Notes under the pieces: generated by a model | Database searches by the model: none | What the model saw: the letters and a program-made list of their open reading frames with translations, nothing else | What the model was told of the DNA's origin: nothing | Position numbers and translations under genes: made by a program | In this document: positions 20,812-32,799 of the stretch, piece after piece | Layout: every line of letters starts with the position of its first letter | How positions within the stretch are numbered: position 1 is the first letter of the stretch | Source of the DNA: Spinellus fusiger | Lineage: Eukaryota > Mucoromycota > Mucoromycetes > Mucorales > Phycomycetaceae | Assembly (NCBI GenBank): GCA_025094145.1 | Contig: JALLLS010000052.1 | Location: 1 to 64,000, forward strand | Length of the DNA stretch: 64,000 bases | Direction: 5' to 3'

Positions 20812-23800
20812 TTCTCTCTCAGCCTTGGCTTTTTTTGCATTGATTTCGATAACACAATAAAGTAAACACTTCTATAACATAAATGTTACTCTAGATCAAT
20901 GGATAAAATATCTAAAAGGATTCTATTTATTTATATAATTATAAGATTCTTAGAATATTATTTTCTTTATGCTTATGACATTCTTTCAGTAAGCATTAAA
21001 ATGCTTACTAATAGCTAAAGGTCTGGTCGTTATATTGTGTCTTTATCATAACCTATATAAAATGTCATGTTTGCCTTCTAACTTAATGTGTCCAATTAGA
21101 AAAAAAAAGTATATCCCCCGAAGTTGGGGTAGTATTAAATAATCTATATGCAGGAAAAGTCAAATAGATATGCTTTCAACATCTCACCCTGTGATTCAAT
21201 TTAAGCATATTATTCAGTTTTTTTTTGGGTTTTTTTAATTGAAGAAAAATATATACAAAAGAACGTATTAGTATTACTTTAAAAGGAGCAAAAGAGTAGA
21301 AGAGCAAAAGAAATATAAGTAAGAGTGGCATACTACATTGGGCTTCGAGTGTTGAAATATTCTAATGTACAGTTTATTGTTCTATAATTAACGTTTTAAA
21401 CACTTTATATACTTAATACTATAGTATCCTATGAGTCAACAGCCTGCTTTTTTCTCATTTTTATTATTATTATATAAAATATATCCTTTAATAGTGTTTT
21501 AAAGATATTAAATTCGTCCAGCTTTAGTTTTATAAAGCCACTGTATGAAAGTAGAAATTAGAATGAGCTGAGCTGAGCTCTTAGACAAAGAAATCTCGAC
21601 TTCTAAAGTGGTATAAGTGAGTCTTAAGCCCCAAAATATGAATAATTATAGATAGCTGAGATTTAACATTAACCAAAGAAAGCATACATACCAGGGTTTC
21701 TATTATGTGCGCATCTTTCAAAACAAAGCTGATCAAGCATTAAATTACAGGAAATAAATGCCATCAGTTTTCAATGAATTCAACTAATATAAACATAAAC
21801 ACATATATATAAACATATAAACATATGTATAAAAGCGTATTTAGAGAATCCTAAAGAAAGCGAGAGATACATGTGTGCATTATCGATCTATTATGATTAA
21901 GGAGTCTTTTCTAACCAACTTGAACATAAAAAATAACACTTTTTTTCCATTAATAGTAAGTGCTTTATATATTCCATTGCTATTTTAAAGTAGATATTTC
22001 ATCAAAAGCTTTTGGTCAATTCATGAATAAAATAACCCTATCAGAGGGTTGGTAAACCATGCTTAGGGTTAATATTAGAGGGAAAGACATGAATATCATT
22101 ATGCATGAATATTGCCATTCAGGAAAAACATCACAAGATAAAATACACCCAGGATATGGGCCATAAAAAGTCATATGTGAATTTATTTATCTAGATAACG
22201 AACTGTGTATGCTGTCAGATGATGAATCTTACTATCTGTATGTATTATGGTATCAATAAAAGATAACTATGTATATTCCATGTGTTATGAGCTGTATTTA
22301 CAACCTTGAGTGATATTTTGTTATTAAGAGTTAAAATGGTGACCTGGAAATAATAACAACAATTCTTCTTGAGTTATCAGTGGTGATGTCAATGGCAAGA
22401 GAAATATACAATGTTATTTCAAAGACTAGTTTTATTATTGATAACTTGCTTCAGTGCATAGACAGGTTAGGCAAATGTCCGTGTACATATTTTTAACATA
22501 TGATCTTATTATGAAGTGGTAACCTAAGTCAAGCAAAGAGAGTTAAGCTGTGTGTTCTATAGAAATACAAGAGATGGGCGCTATGTGTACTAATTTTAAC
22601 ATTTCTCTCTCTCTTCACAAGCCTTAATATTCTTTATTCTGACATTATAAGCATGTGCTTTCTGTAGAAATGACCATCACCAGTATCGTTGTGTTTCTCT
22701 CTCATTAAAAAGGTTCTTCTCTATGTATAAGGTTTTAATAATAATAAACAAAACAAGAAAACAAGAAAAATAAATAAAAGCGCGTGTTTATGAATGATAA
22801 AATGAATGCGCCAACTTTTGGGCAAAATCTTATTATAAACTTTAATTGAATGTTCTTCCTAAACACATCTATGAGAATATCAGTAGAATACATAACCACT
22901 AAGTTTTAAAAGAAATATTAATATGGAAAAAGCAATACTTGTTAATGTTTTTTTTCCTTTAGACCCTGAAGAATGAAACTCCCAACAAAATAAGTGGTAG
23001 ATAGTGTTTCTATTGATTTTTATTTCCACTGTCCTACTTTGCAGGACCTTTAGAGGATGAAGTATAGTGCTACCACTGTTTGTTCGCAGTGCAAAATCAC
23101 AGGAGAAGATTCTCGTTTCTCGGATTTCGAACAGGGACTCAATCCTTGAAAGACTATTACAGTGAACATTCATTTAACTGTATTTATAAATGAATGTTCC
23201 TTATTTCTCTAGAATCCCTTGACAGGCGTATACTAAAACAAAAAAATAATTGTTTTTCCTTTTGATATTTGAAGGTTTTTACTGATAAGTTTTCCAAGTA
23301 AGATCAAAACCCGCCACTAAGGTCCAAATAGGCCACACTCTATACACTGTTACAATTTCTTTATATGGCAAAAAGAAAAGAAGCAAGGGATCTATAATAC
23401 TGACATCTCAATATCAAAAGATATTTATAGAGATCAGGGAGGTCTCAAAGACAAACTAGTTTATGAAAAGTACAAATATTGAAAATGTACTTAATAATCA
23501 ATGTTTTCTGAGTAGTGAGAAAGACAGTCAACAAGGCAACTATAGCGAGTACGATTGCTTACAATAGGGGATAACACAAGCGGTGAAATATAGGAAATAG
23601 TAGAGTGATACAAATCAATAGATATGGAATAACGATGGTGACGACTTTTAAAGAGTGCAGCCTCATTTGAATACTTGAGTGACTTTGCTTCGAAAAACCA
23701 ATCTCTGAATGAACACTGAAAAGATAATGTTTATTTCAAAATAAAGAGAATGATGCTTTTACAGAATTTTCTATATTATGTTCAATATCATGTTGGTTAT

Positions 23801-24480
23801 TGCATTACCATCATGTTCTGGTTAATACCTCTTTATTTATGAAAAGAGTTTTTAGTAGTCAGTTTGGCTATCACCATAGATAGATCTTCATGTATTCTTA
23901 TCCTCTACATTCAGGGAAATTTACATTATGAAAAAGGCTATAATAAAAGTGTGCTGTTTATCTTTGAATCTATAGGAGATTTTGTTTATAACTTACTGCT
24001 ATAAATATTGCTGCATGTATGTATGTATGTATTTATCTATCTATCTATCTATCTATGTCTAGATTAGAAAAGGAAAAGTCATTCGCCTTGTCTTTTGTAT
24101 TTCTTAACTACATCCTTTAAGCTATTATGCAAACTGTATTACTTTGTATTCTATCGCTATTCAATGAAATCAAGATAGCACAGGCCCCATTGACCTATCA
24201 AAGACAGATTATATAGTAAAGACACGGGTTTTTTTAAATGAAAAGTATGAATCTATCTATCCTATTATCAATAGGACATTGATTAGAAACTCTTCTGTCG
24301 CCAGGCCATATATGTATTGTTCTATAATAATAAATCCTCAAGTAGTAGGTACAATGGATAGTTCTCAGTAAAATTTTTGATTCTTTGCCTTGGAGTAATT
24401 TTATTAATGGCAGTCCAGATTTCCATTCAATAGATGCATGTCTTATTACTACCTTACCCGTGTTATTAGTATTAATCATT
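20812..24480. other. Gene-poor AT-rich region
   Basis: No convincing gene. The frames here are short and lack domains. It includes A/T tracts and a compound microsatellite near 24014-24056. The segment 22975-23170 is less AT-rich, but I could not identify a gene, tRNA or snRNA in it. Confidence 0.5.
24014..24056. repeat. Compound (ATGT)n(ATCT)n microsatellite
   Basis: Four ATGT units are followed by about six ATCT units in non-coding DNA. Confidence 0.9.
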
Positions 24481-24874
24481 TTAATGCTTTTTCCACTAAA
24501 AAATATAAATATACAAAACTCTTTTATTGTGTAAGTGCACGTACATGGAAGGAGTAATTAAAATAGACTACCAAAGATTGAGCTCAAGGGCAGGTGCCGG
24601 CCATCTGAGGTCAATAAAAAAGGCACCCTATTGGACGGTATCACCCCAACGCTGCCCCTACCAGCCCAACAAATTGCACATTACTTTTGATTGCTATCAG
24701 TCTAAGAATGATGCCTATACTTCTCCGAATTGAATAAAAAGGCATCCATGTCAACTATCAAAGCCATCATCTTTATCTAGGCCACTAAAAAAACATACAC
24801 ATACAACAAAGTCAATTCCAACTTTCAACTTTTAATTTCTTAATTCCAAAGTACCTACATTTTGTCCACCCACA
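24481..24874 (+). promoter_or_regulatory. Desaturase upstream region with inverted CCAAT box
   Basis: GC-richer island upstream of the desaturase ATG. ATTGG (inverted CCAAT, 24630-24634) lies about 245 bp before the ATG. The phrase AATAAAAAGGCA occurs twice (near 24613 with one extra A, and near 24731) and could be TATA-like. CCAAT boxes are bound by the fungal Hap complex; binding here is inferred only. Confidence 0.35.
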
Positions 24875-26359
24875 ATGTCAGCTACAGAGACGCTTCTCTA
24901 TAAGCGGACCAAGTCAGAAACGCCCAAACAACCACTTCCAAAGGTTCCTATGGGTAGTCTATTTGATGAACCCACCACTATCAACAATTGGCACAAACAT
25001 GTCAACTGGCCTCAGTCGATACTTCTTATTAGTACACCATTGATTGCTCTCTATGGCATCTTCACAACAGAAATCCGCGCCAAAACACTTCTATGGTCTA
25101 TTATTTATTATTATATTACTGCAATTGGTATCACTGGTGGTAAGTGTTTTATTGAATAAAGAGACACCAAGAGACTCATCCACTTTCTGTCCTCTTCCAA
25201 AAAGGCTACCACCGTCTATGGGCCCATCGTGCTTACCGTGCTACCTTTTTACTCAGAGTTTTTCTTTGTTTGGCTGGTTCTGGTGCAGTTGAAGGATCCA
25301 CTTACTGGTGGTCAAGAGGACATCGTTCTCACCATAGGTAAACATTTAGAGGCCTCTATACTACTCCATGAACCATAGCTAACCCATGCCACTACCATTA
25401 GATGGACAGACACTGACAAGGATCCCTACTGTGCTCACCGCGGTTTCTTCTTCTCTCACTTTGGCTGGATGTTAGTCAATCGCCCCAAAAATCGTATTGG
25501 CTATGCAGACGTTGCTGATCTTAAGGCGGATCCTATTCTAAGTCTCCAGCACCGTTACTATCCCTACATTGCCCTCTTTATGGGTTTTATTTTCCCTACT
25601 CTTGTGGCTGGTCTTGGTTGGGGAGATTACAGAGTAAGTTGTATAAAATACACCCTTTATCAATACACCCAAAGATGTATACTAATGTCGACTGTGCGTG
25701 CTTAGGGTGGTTACTTTTATACTGCTGTTGCTCGTCTTGTTTTTGTTCACCATGCAACCTTCTGTGTCAATAGTCTTGCCCATTACATTGGACAGGACAC
25801 TTTTGATGACCACCACACACCCCGCGACCACTGGCTTACTGCTCTTGTCACTATGGGAGAAGGCTACCACAACTTCCACCACGAATTCCCTCAGGACTAC
25901 CGCAATGCCATTCTCTTTTACCAGTACGACCCTACCAAGTGGTTTATTATCTTGACATCATGGCTTGGTCTGTCATACGATCTCAAGGTCTTTCCTACCA
26001 ATGAAGTCAACAAGGGTATTCTCCAGATGAAAGAGAAGAAAATACAATCTGCCAAACGCCGTCTTGACTTTGGAGTGCCTCTCCATGAACTTCCTATCTA
26101 TAGCTGGAATGATTTCCAGAATCTTGTTGTGAATGAGAACAAGAAATGGACTCTTATTGAAGGTGTTCTTTATGACCTTGAAGGGTTTGAACATCCAGGA
26201 GGAGAGAAATACATTGCTAGTGCTTCTGGTAAAGATATGACCACCGCCTTTAACGGGGGTGTTTACAACCATTCCAACGGTGCCAGAAATCTCCTGACAA
26301 TGATGCGTGTTGGCGTATTAAGGAATGGCACACAGGTCATGGCGGAACAGATGCATTAA
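24875..26359 (+). CDS. OLE1: Acyl-CoA delta-9 desaturase with C-terminal cytochrome b5 (Ole1-type)
   Basis: ER membrane enzyme that makes oleoyl/palmitoleoyl-CoA from saturated acyl-CoA using O2. Four exons join in frame: 24875-25139, 25205-25337, 25402-25633 and 25706-26359 (427 aa). All three histidine boxes are present: [21 protein letters not shown] and [17 protein letters not shown]. Hydrophobic segments precede box 1 ([20 protein letters not shown]) and lie between boxes 2 and 3 ([19 protein letters not shown]). The C-terminal third is a cytochrome b5 domain with the haem motif EHPGG and later NHSNGA, as in fungal Ole1, so no separate b5 is needed. The start is the ATG opening MSATETLL. 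It is shorter than yeast Ole1 (510 aa), mostly because of a shorter N-terminus. Confidence 0.95.
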
Positions 26360-26874
26360 CACTTAAACCCTCTTCTCTCTTTCTATTCATTATTCATTAT
26401 TCTATATTTCCTTCTCATCCCTTTCAAGACACCTCTATTTGTCTATTGTATAATAAAATGCCCATGTTAACCCTTGAATTGAGTCCAACTGTAAAGGCAC
26501 AAAAATGACTGCTTGGAGAATAAACTCTCCAGGAGATATTGATAACTCTCTAGGCTGTGTTCACTACCTTATTGACTGTCTCGCCACTTTCCCTTGGAGT
26601 CCTATCCAGTGGCTCTTCCATCTTTTGGCTCTTTTATTATGATAAATATATATTTATATTTTTTACTGCTTCCGCTGCTGGAAGAGTGGGTCGCTGATCC
26701 AAAAGATACCGGAAGATCCTTCATCCGCTACTTTCTGTTCTTCCCTTGACAAATACTTTCCCTTTGTCTCCTTCCCACTTGGTGGCTGTTGTTGGTGCAG
26801 ACATACAACGTCACTCGGAGGCTATTCATTCATTCCTTGTCTCTAATTTTCATATTTTGTATTTTATTGGTGCT
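26360..26874 (+). other. Desaturase 3' region and thioesterase upstream region
   Basis: No gene I can support. A short frame from ATG 26504 (MTAWRINSPG...) ends after 46 codons with no domain. An in-frame stretch upstream of 26875 lacks an ATG. Confidence 0.5.
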
Positions 26875-27761
26875 ATGCCTACGACCAGACTCTTAGCTAC
26901 GGGGGCTACTCTTTTGACGGTTCCTATTCTCCTTATTACTCTTTCTCACTTGAAGTCACTACCACTGGTGTACACTGTTCGCGCATGGCTTCTCCTAAAG
27001 AAACTCGTGAAGCAGGCAAAGGAAAACAACCTTATGCCTCAACGTAAGGGCAGGTATCCACACCACAGCTAACAAGGCCATAGCTCTGTTCACAGTGGTA
27101 TCGGAGCACCACCGCTGTCTGTTGGATGATATAGACTACAACCAACACATGGTAAGTGTTTATTCTTTCTATCAATGTGTATGGCTTTTCTTCTTCTCTT
27201 GGCACTCACATAGCATAGAATAATAGGTACTTGTTGGTCTTTACTGCTGAGGGGGAAATAGAATAGAACAGAAGGTACTAACCTATACTGTCCAGTATGT
27301 ACAACAAAATACTAGACTTTAGCCGTATACAGCTTCTTTACACTATCTTCCCTCGTGCTATGATGGAGCCCAAAGAATCCTGGTTTGTTCACAATGGAGG
27401 CGTAGTGACTTTGTTTCGGCGGGAGATATCACCTCTGCAACACTACACTGTCCAGTCACGTATCTGGACTTGGACTGACAAGTGGATCTTATTACAGCAT
27501 CGATTTGTGACGTTTGAATATCGCAAAGAACAGCCTGTTGTTCATTGCGTTGCCATTAGTAAGCTGGTCTTCAAAGAACCCTCGGGAAAAACAGTTCCTC
27601 CTTCTGTTGTTCTTGCTGCATGTGGTCATGACTTGCACTCGGACCCAAGTATTGAGACAGTACGACAAGAAGGCTACCAATTAGCAGCCTCATTTCTTTT
27701 GCTGGATGAATTATTTAAAGAAGATATTCACTGGCAAGGACCTCCAATGTCTAAGCTATAG
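26875..27761 (+). CDS. THEM6-like hot-dog fold thioesterase, membrane-anchored
   Basis: Predicted acyl-CoA thioesterase of the THEM6/4HBT_2 type. Exons 26875-27043, 27096-27151, 27219-27226 and 27296-27761 give 232 aa. The N-terminus (PTTRLLATGATLLTVPILLI) is one hydrophobic anchor. The family signature DxDxxxHMNNxxY is rebuilt across the splice sites as LLDDIDYNQHM | NNS | MYNKILDF. The NNS part comes from an 8-nt micro-exon, AATAATAG, between a TAG acceptor and a GTACTT donor. Without it, exons 2 and 4 are out of frame. The later VQSRIWTWTDKWILLQHRF strand fits the hot-dog core. The tandem position behind the desaturase suggests, but does not prove, a shared role in fatty-acyl metabolism. 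Confidence 0.82.
27219..27226 (+). other. 8-nt micro-exon in the thioesterase gene
   Basis: AATAATAG is flanked by ...CATAG and GTACTT. It is needed both for reading frame (56 + 8 + 466 nt) and for the conserved HMNNS motif. The introns on either side are 67 and 69 bp. Confidence 0.75.
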
Positions 27762-27918
27762 TCTGCAGTGCCTAAGAGTGCCTACAGTATCTTGAGCATA
27801 GAAAAGAAAAAGAAAAAAAGAGAAGAAAAGAAGTCACATAATAAAGAAAGAGTCACTTGAGTCCTCTTGGTATACTTATCATTAAGAGACAGTCCACTGC
27901 TTTATAAGGCAACGTGTA

Positions 27919-28502
27919 ATGACTACAGACCCATCCTCATCTGAGCAGCAACTACTCTCTGCTCATGACCCACCCCTTCCTTCTGCTTGGTCTCATGTCT
28001 CTTTAGACCAGGTGACAAGCTATGCACGACAAGCATCTCAGTCCATTCGTTTTCTCAGCATGTACCCCAGTACAAGTGCCAGCACCAGCACCAGCACCAA
28101 TGCCAGCACCAGCACCAGCACCAGTACAATAAAAAGCACCTGTTTAGCAGCAGACGAAAAGCGAGGGCGGCTTCATGAGCGTACTTTAAAAGGTGTGTAG
28201 TGCCAACACGGCATGTCTAATGAGTACCAGTCTCTCAAGGCTTATCAAAAACACTCAAACTATCCCTCAACGACTGTTCTCTTGGACTTTACAGAGTGTC
28301 TGACCATATCCACCGCAGAGTTCCTCGACTTGTACAAGACACTTCACGACTCACGACTCTTGGCCATGATTTAGAAACAGCCATACTGGATATTGTGGAT
28401 GTGCGCCGAGTGGTAGGAGATATGGAACCCACCCAGTCTTTTTATCATATGTCCAAAATGATCAAGGCGTCATTGGACATTGTAAGAAAATCCAAGAACT
28501 AA
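27919..28502 (+). CDS. Small protein, possibly BORCS8/MEF2BNB-like
   Basis: Two exons: 27919 to about 28190-28197, and about 28292-28502, giving roughly 160 aa. The first ends in a Ser/Thr run encoded by CCAGCA/CCAGTA-type repeats. The second encodes a compact helical part (HIHRRVPRLVQDTSRL, DLETAILDIVDVRRVV, SFYHMSKMIKASLDIV). The pattern of an Arg-rich helix, an 'A...DI..' helix and a final 'F..M..MIKASLDI' helix recalls BORCS8, a subunit of the lysosome-positioning BORC complex. The match is loose and could be chance. The exact donor is ambiguous (three GTs within 8 bases). Confidence 0.5.
28075..28136 (+). repeat. Coding minisatellite (Ser-Thr run)
   Basis: Tandem AGCACC-type hexamers encode alternating Ser and Thr, interrupted by ATGCC. 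Likely length-variable between strains. Confidence 0.75.
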
Positions 28503-30043
28503 AAAGAATGAACAAAAGAACAGAACATCTCGATATACGCTATTTCCGAAAGTATTGGATCACTTTTTGAATAGAGTTTGGACCAGAGTGAGAGTGACTA
28601 ACTAAGCTAGAGATAAAGAGCCAGAAATAAAAGTACATTAAAGAGGTTTAAGTTTTAAACAGCCAGCGACTTTTGAAGTAGAATACCTAAAAAAAAATAC
28701 TCACCAATAAAGTTTTGTTTTTAGTTCTTCTGGCTTACTCTTACTCTTGTCGAAATTATGTACTCTCTCCCACAGTTGCTGTTTTAACTAACACATTGAG
28801 ATCTCAGCCAACACATTGATAATTCTACCTCATCAATCAATTCAAATACAGGTGTTATTTCTACATACAAGTGATCGGCGATACTGTAGTATTTAGACAC
28901 AGAATTGATGCATCTATCTCTACAGTAGCTGTAACAATAACAATTACCGACACAGATACATAAAGTATACATTTTAAACTTCTTCATACACTAATCTACT
29001 ATTCAGTCATATTTATTTGCATGGCAAATAATAACATTGAGAAGCAAAAAGCAAAAAGTAAATAATAATAATAATTAATATTTTAGTTCTTCACTCTATC
29101 TTAATAGTGTTTAACTTTATGAATTCATTAAATAAGGACTTGAGACCTTCAATAGATACATAGTAATGATATTCTTCAGCTAGGTTCACAGATACTTCAT
29201 TGAGTTGAGATCAAGGATCTATGAGGGCCCGTAAAGAGTCATTACTATACCATTTACTACCCTCCATTCTCGAGTTATTTTACTCTTATGGGTTCTATCA
29301 TTGCCCTCCTGTAAGTGGTAACTGACTCCAGGTGTTAAGAGAAAGAAATACTTGGGTTAATGACAGTAAGTTTTTCCCAAGACATTGATACACTTGTTGT
29401 ATTTTATCCTATTCTCCACTAAGATCAGTCTCCCAACATCCACCCTACTATACCGACCTATACCATCACCCCACTACCTCCACCAAGTCTGTCTCCTTGA
29501 AATTCTTTACACTATTTCCTATAGTGTTAGGAAGCATGTTGAACGTACAAAATGTCTTAGTCATAGCAGTATTCAGGTTCAGTATTTCGTGTAGGATGAC
29601 TGAGAGAGTCTCAAAGCTGGTATGCTTTTTATATATTTCGGGGATTCTGATAAAAAAACTTTTACTATCAATTTATAATTATAAAGGAAAAGGGCAGGAC
29701 GCGACTTGGGTTGTGAGTATATCTGCTATATTTCGGCAACTACAATACATGTCGCTGTTAGAATGACATCACACCCTCTCGCTTGTAAGAAAGCTCATGT
29801 CTTTCACTTCATGACCCTTAATTATTCTATTTGTCACTCTTTAAACTATTTTTTTATTCTATCCATTACATATAATTAAAGAGAATGGAATGCTAGTTTT
29901 GATGTACTTTTTTATTGATTCTCTCACTTTATTGCCGCTTTTATGCACGCTTTTATATAAAAGGCCGACATTTCTGTTTGAGTTTTGTAGATATAATCAA
30001 ATTCTCAGAGAAAATAAATAAGTTTTTTTTTGCCCATTTGATA
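28503..30043. other. Gene-poor intergenic region
   Basis: No gene recognised. A/T-rich with short, domain-free frames; it ends at the tip of a Tc1 relic. Confidence 0.5.
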
Positions 30044-30197
30044 CCGTGTCCCAGGTAATAAGTGAGTGGACATTAATTTTTTTTTAAAAAAAAAGGGTAT
30101 ATCTATCAATATAAGATGTTTATAATAAAAGGTTTATATAGTAACACGATACTTGAAATAGTTGTTCTTTAAATAGTTTTCTACATCTTTAATAAAC
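30044..30197 (-). mobile_element. Truncated Tc1-like end (same family as the inverted pair)
   Basis: The left tip TA-CGTGTCCCAGGTAATAAGTG plus about 130 bp of sub-terminal sequence matches the 3' end of the 16.6/19.5-kb family, up to the TTTTCTACATCTTTA phrase. The transposase and other end are missing. The homology runs into repeat R (30174-30513). Confidence 0.7.
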
Positions 30198-30513
30198 AGA
30201 GCCTTGACCCGAGCTACTTCTCAAGTAACGATAAGTACTATAGACCGTGTTAGCTTTGGTATTGGTTGTTTCCTGTTCCCAACTTGCTTTCTTTATGTCT
30301 CTTTCCTTTTCGTTGGTTTTGAGGTGTATTTGCACAAAGTGCCATATTCTGCCTACAAATATTTTTGTTTCCTGCCACCCCAAATTGTTCTTGGTGTTGG
30401 AAAACCCAAAGAAAAAGAAAAAAAGAAAAAGAAACAAGAGGTGTGTTTTGTTTGAATTGAAAGGATACATTTCTCAAACTCACATAGTATGGGTTTTGAG
30501 GCTACTTGTCTAC
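30174..30513. repeat. Dispersed repeat R, copy 1
   Basis: It matches 34231-34477 closely (for example CTTGACCCGAGCTACTTCT and CCACCCCAAATTGTTCTTGG). Copy 1 is about 90 bp longer. The shorter copy looks deleted between two GTTTCCTG direct repeats (near 30270 and 30366). The first 25 bases derive from a Tc1 end, so the repeat is chimeric. No coding capacity seen. Confidence 0.75.
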
Positions 30514-30789
30514 ATATCTTTTCTAAGCTACAAGGATCCAGGTTATACTATAATAGCCTCTCGGTGAATCCAGAGATGGATTCCCCTCTCTTGTTCTATG
30601 TGTGTTTCAGTGGAGGGGAAGCCTTCACATTTACAACAGTAGTATGTCCTATATATCTTCCCTTCTCTACACCCTCGCACCTACGAAGACATCCCAAACT
30701 CAGTCATTTCTGTTTTTTTCTGTGCCAGTAGCTAGCCTTTTAGGCCCTATGAGTCTCGACTAAGATCTTTAGTGCCCAACAATACAAAC

Positions 30790-30956
30790 GGTTTATTTAG
30801 AGGAACTGTGAATTGGCCAACTAAAGGCGCAAATTGGACTTGGCCAGTACGCGGATTGAATTTAATAACTATAAAACCTTATTTTCTTAAGGGGGCGAAT
30901 CAGCTAAGTTCAATTATGCCTTTAGTTGACCAATTCACAGTTCCTTTAAATAAACC
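30790..30956. mobile_element. 167-bp foldback/MITE-like element
   Basis: About 50-bp inverted ends: GGTTTATTTAGAGGAACTGT followed by GAATTGGCCAACTAAAGGC on the left, and the complement of GGTTTATTTAAAGGAACTGT followed by GAATTGGTCAACTAAAGGC on the right, around a spacer of about 65 bp. There is no open frame. It sits just upstream of the uncharacterised gene at 31.07 kb. Confidence 0.8.
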
Positions 30957-31064
30957 CTTTTCCTATCTTTCTTTTTGTTTCCCTCACGACTATTTCGAAG
31001 TTTATTAAGATATAAAATGAGTGAAAGAATTTTATATAAAGATGGTTCGTTGTTATGTGATTAA

Positions 31065-32541
31065 CAGTCTTTTCACGAAGTCTTGATGGTGATGAAGCTA
31101 ATCTTTTCAAATATTATTCAATAGAAATTGCTTCCTCAATTTTAAAGGTAGCCAATGAACAAAAAGAAGTATTGGGAAAGAACATAGTTGCAGAACTATC
31201 AGACTTGATAGAGAAAAACTATGACGGAAAAAACATGAGCTTATACAAAGGAGACTGGAAAAGAAAATTCAAGGCTGTTGCTAAAGAGATGGGTTACAAA
31301 CTTCTTGAAGCAAGCACAGATTGTTTCGATACATTAAACCTTAAAAAAAATCCTGTCAGTTTATCAGTCAGTAGATCGACCAACTCGAACTACAAATTGG
31401 CCGATTCAGAAAAAAAACTTGTTGTCGATCTGTACAATAACATTCCCACTTCTGGCAAATGGACGTTATCTACAGGAAGAGTTGTTGACGATCAGATGAG
31501 ACAGTTAGCAGAAGACTCAATATACGAACACCCAGTACACTCACTGATACTTGATCCAAATGATTCTATTTGGAAGCAATATTTCACTATGGCAGAGTTA
31601 AATGAAATCAGACAATACAAGTCACCACAATTGCCAAGCATTCCGGATGATCTTCAAGATTATCTGAATAGCTACGATCAAAAGTGGAAATCTGCCAAAG
31701 AATTATATGTATTTGCCGACAATCAAAGACATGATCCTGTCGATGAATTTGACAAGAAGTGGGTGAGAGAGAGTATGGTCAGGATGTCAGAGTTGTTCCT
31801 ATACAATAACAGACTCGAACTGGATGACTCCTCAGAGGCTGATTTACTGCATGATGTATGGCCCTTTCTGTACAGAGCATTCAAAGACAATGAAGCTAAG
31901 GCAATGCCTGGAGAAAGAGCAAGTGGAGCTGTTGCTTTAGCCAGAAATGAAGATAGAGGATTGGAAACAAGAGACAAAAGATCAAGAAAAGCTATCGGTG
32001 CCAAACTTGACATTCTTTTTAAAGTATGCTATAATGAACATGGCCTTTGTGAAGTTGGTAAAGACGACGTTACGGTCGCTGATGACAAGTATCTTGATGA
32101 CGGCCTTACAAAGCTTCCCAAGACTCTTAGAGATATGATGTCTTTGTTGGTGCAGAAGAACCCAAGAAAAATAAACAGCCTATTGACTGTTGGGTTTCTA
32201 GTTATGGGTAAGCTAAACATATTGCATAAATAAAGATACATTTAGTAACCCACTTCTTAGGTCTATGTATGGAGCTTGTGATTATGGATGTCCCTGTCAG
32301 CCAGCATATTTCGCGAATCACAAAGACTGCCAGGTCTGAGTTCCCGTCCTCTGTCACAACTATGGCTGTTGACTTCTTGCCTCTTCTGGAGCTTACGTTT
32401 AGAGGCAAACAAGCGATGAAGATGGCTCATGAAACCATGAATGACAGAAAAAGAAAAAATATCGAGCTTATTGTTGATGGTTCAAACATTACACCATCTT
32501 TACCTTACTCTTTCTGCCGTAAATCTGGCACTTCCATATAA
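31065..32541 (+). CDS. Uncharacterised protein, 5' end unresolved
   Basis: One continuous frame from about 31065 runs to 32207, then a 53-bp intron (32208-32260, GTAAGC...CTTAG), then 32261-32541. Together they encode about 470 aa. In-frame coding begins with RSLDGDEANLFKYYSIEIASS before the first ATG, so an upstream exon is likely; ATG 31172 would be a late start. The protein is soluble-looking and charged, with no signal peptide, membrane segment or motif I can name. The last part (LCMELVIMDVPVSQHISRI ... FLPLLELTFRGKQAM) recalls lineage-specific hypothetical families in mucoralean genomes, but this is memory, not a search. It is surrounded by transposon debris yet shows no stops, so it may be a live, recently expanded family or domesticated from a mobile element. 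Confidence 0.65.
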
Positions 32542-32799
32542 ATAAAGCTTATGTTCCTTGATAAAGATAATTGATTTTTAGATAGTCAGCTAGTCTTTTT
32601 ATTTTTTTAAAGAATTAAGTCTCGCTTGATTTAACAATATGTATTAAACACATTTTTATTTAAAGATATCTTGTAAATTATACTTGAAATCTCGTTTGGT
32701 TTCAAAGCAGTAAGCTTCTACTCACAGGAATAACCACGAGAAGGTAGAGATTGTCTATTCCCAACCCCCAGACCCTAACATGCTGATGCTTTTCACCAT

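Noticed and set aside
22975..23170. Possible tRNA or snRNA (the complement contains a CCCTGTTCGAAATCC phrase)
   Set aside because: The T-arm-like phrase has no matching acceptor, D and anticodon arms at the right distances.
26504..26644. 46-codon frame from an ATG upstream of the thioesterase
   Set aside because: Ends quickly, has no domain and does not join to the thioesterase exons in frame.
30590..30760. Zinc-finger-like translation on the minus strand (CCKCEGFPSTETH)
   Set aside because: A single half-finger in a short frame with nearby stops; no supporting exon.
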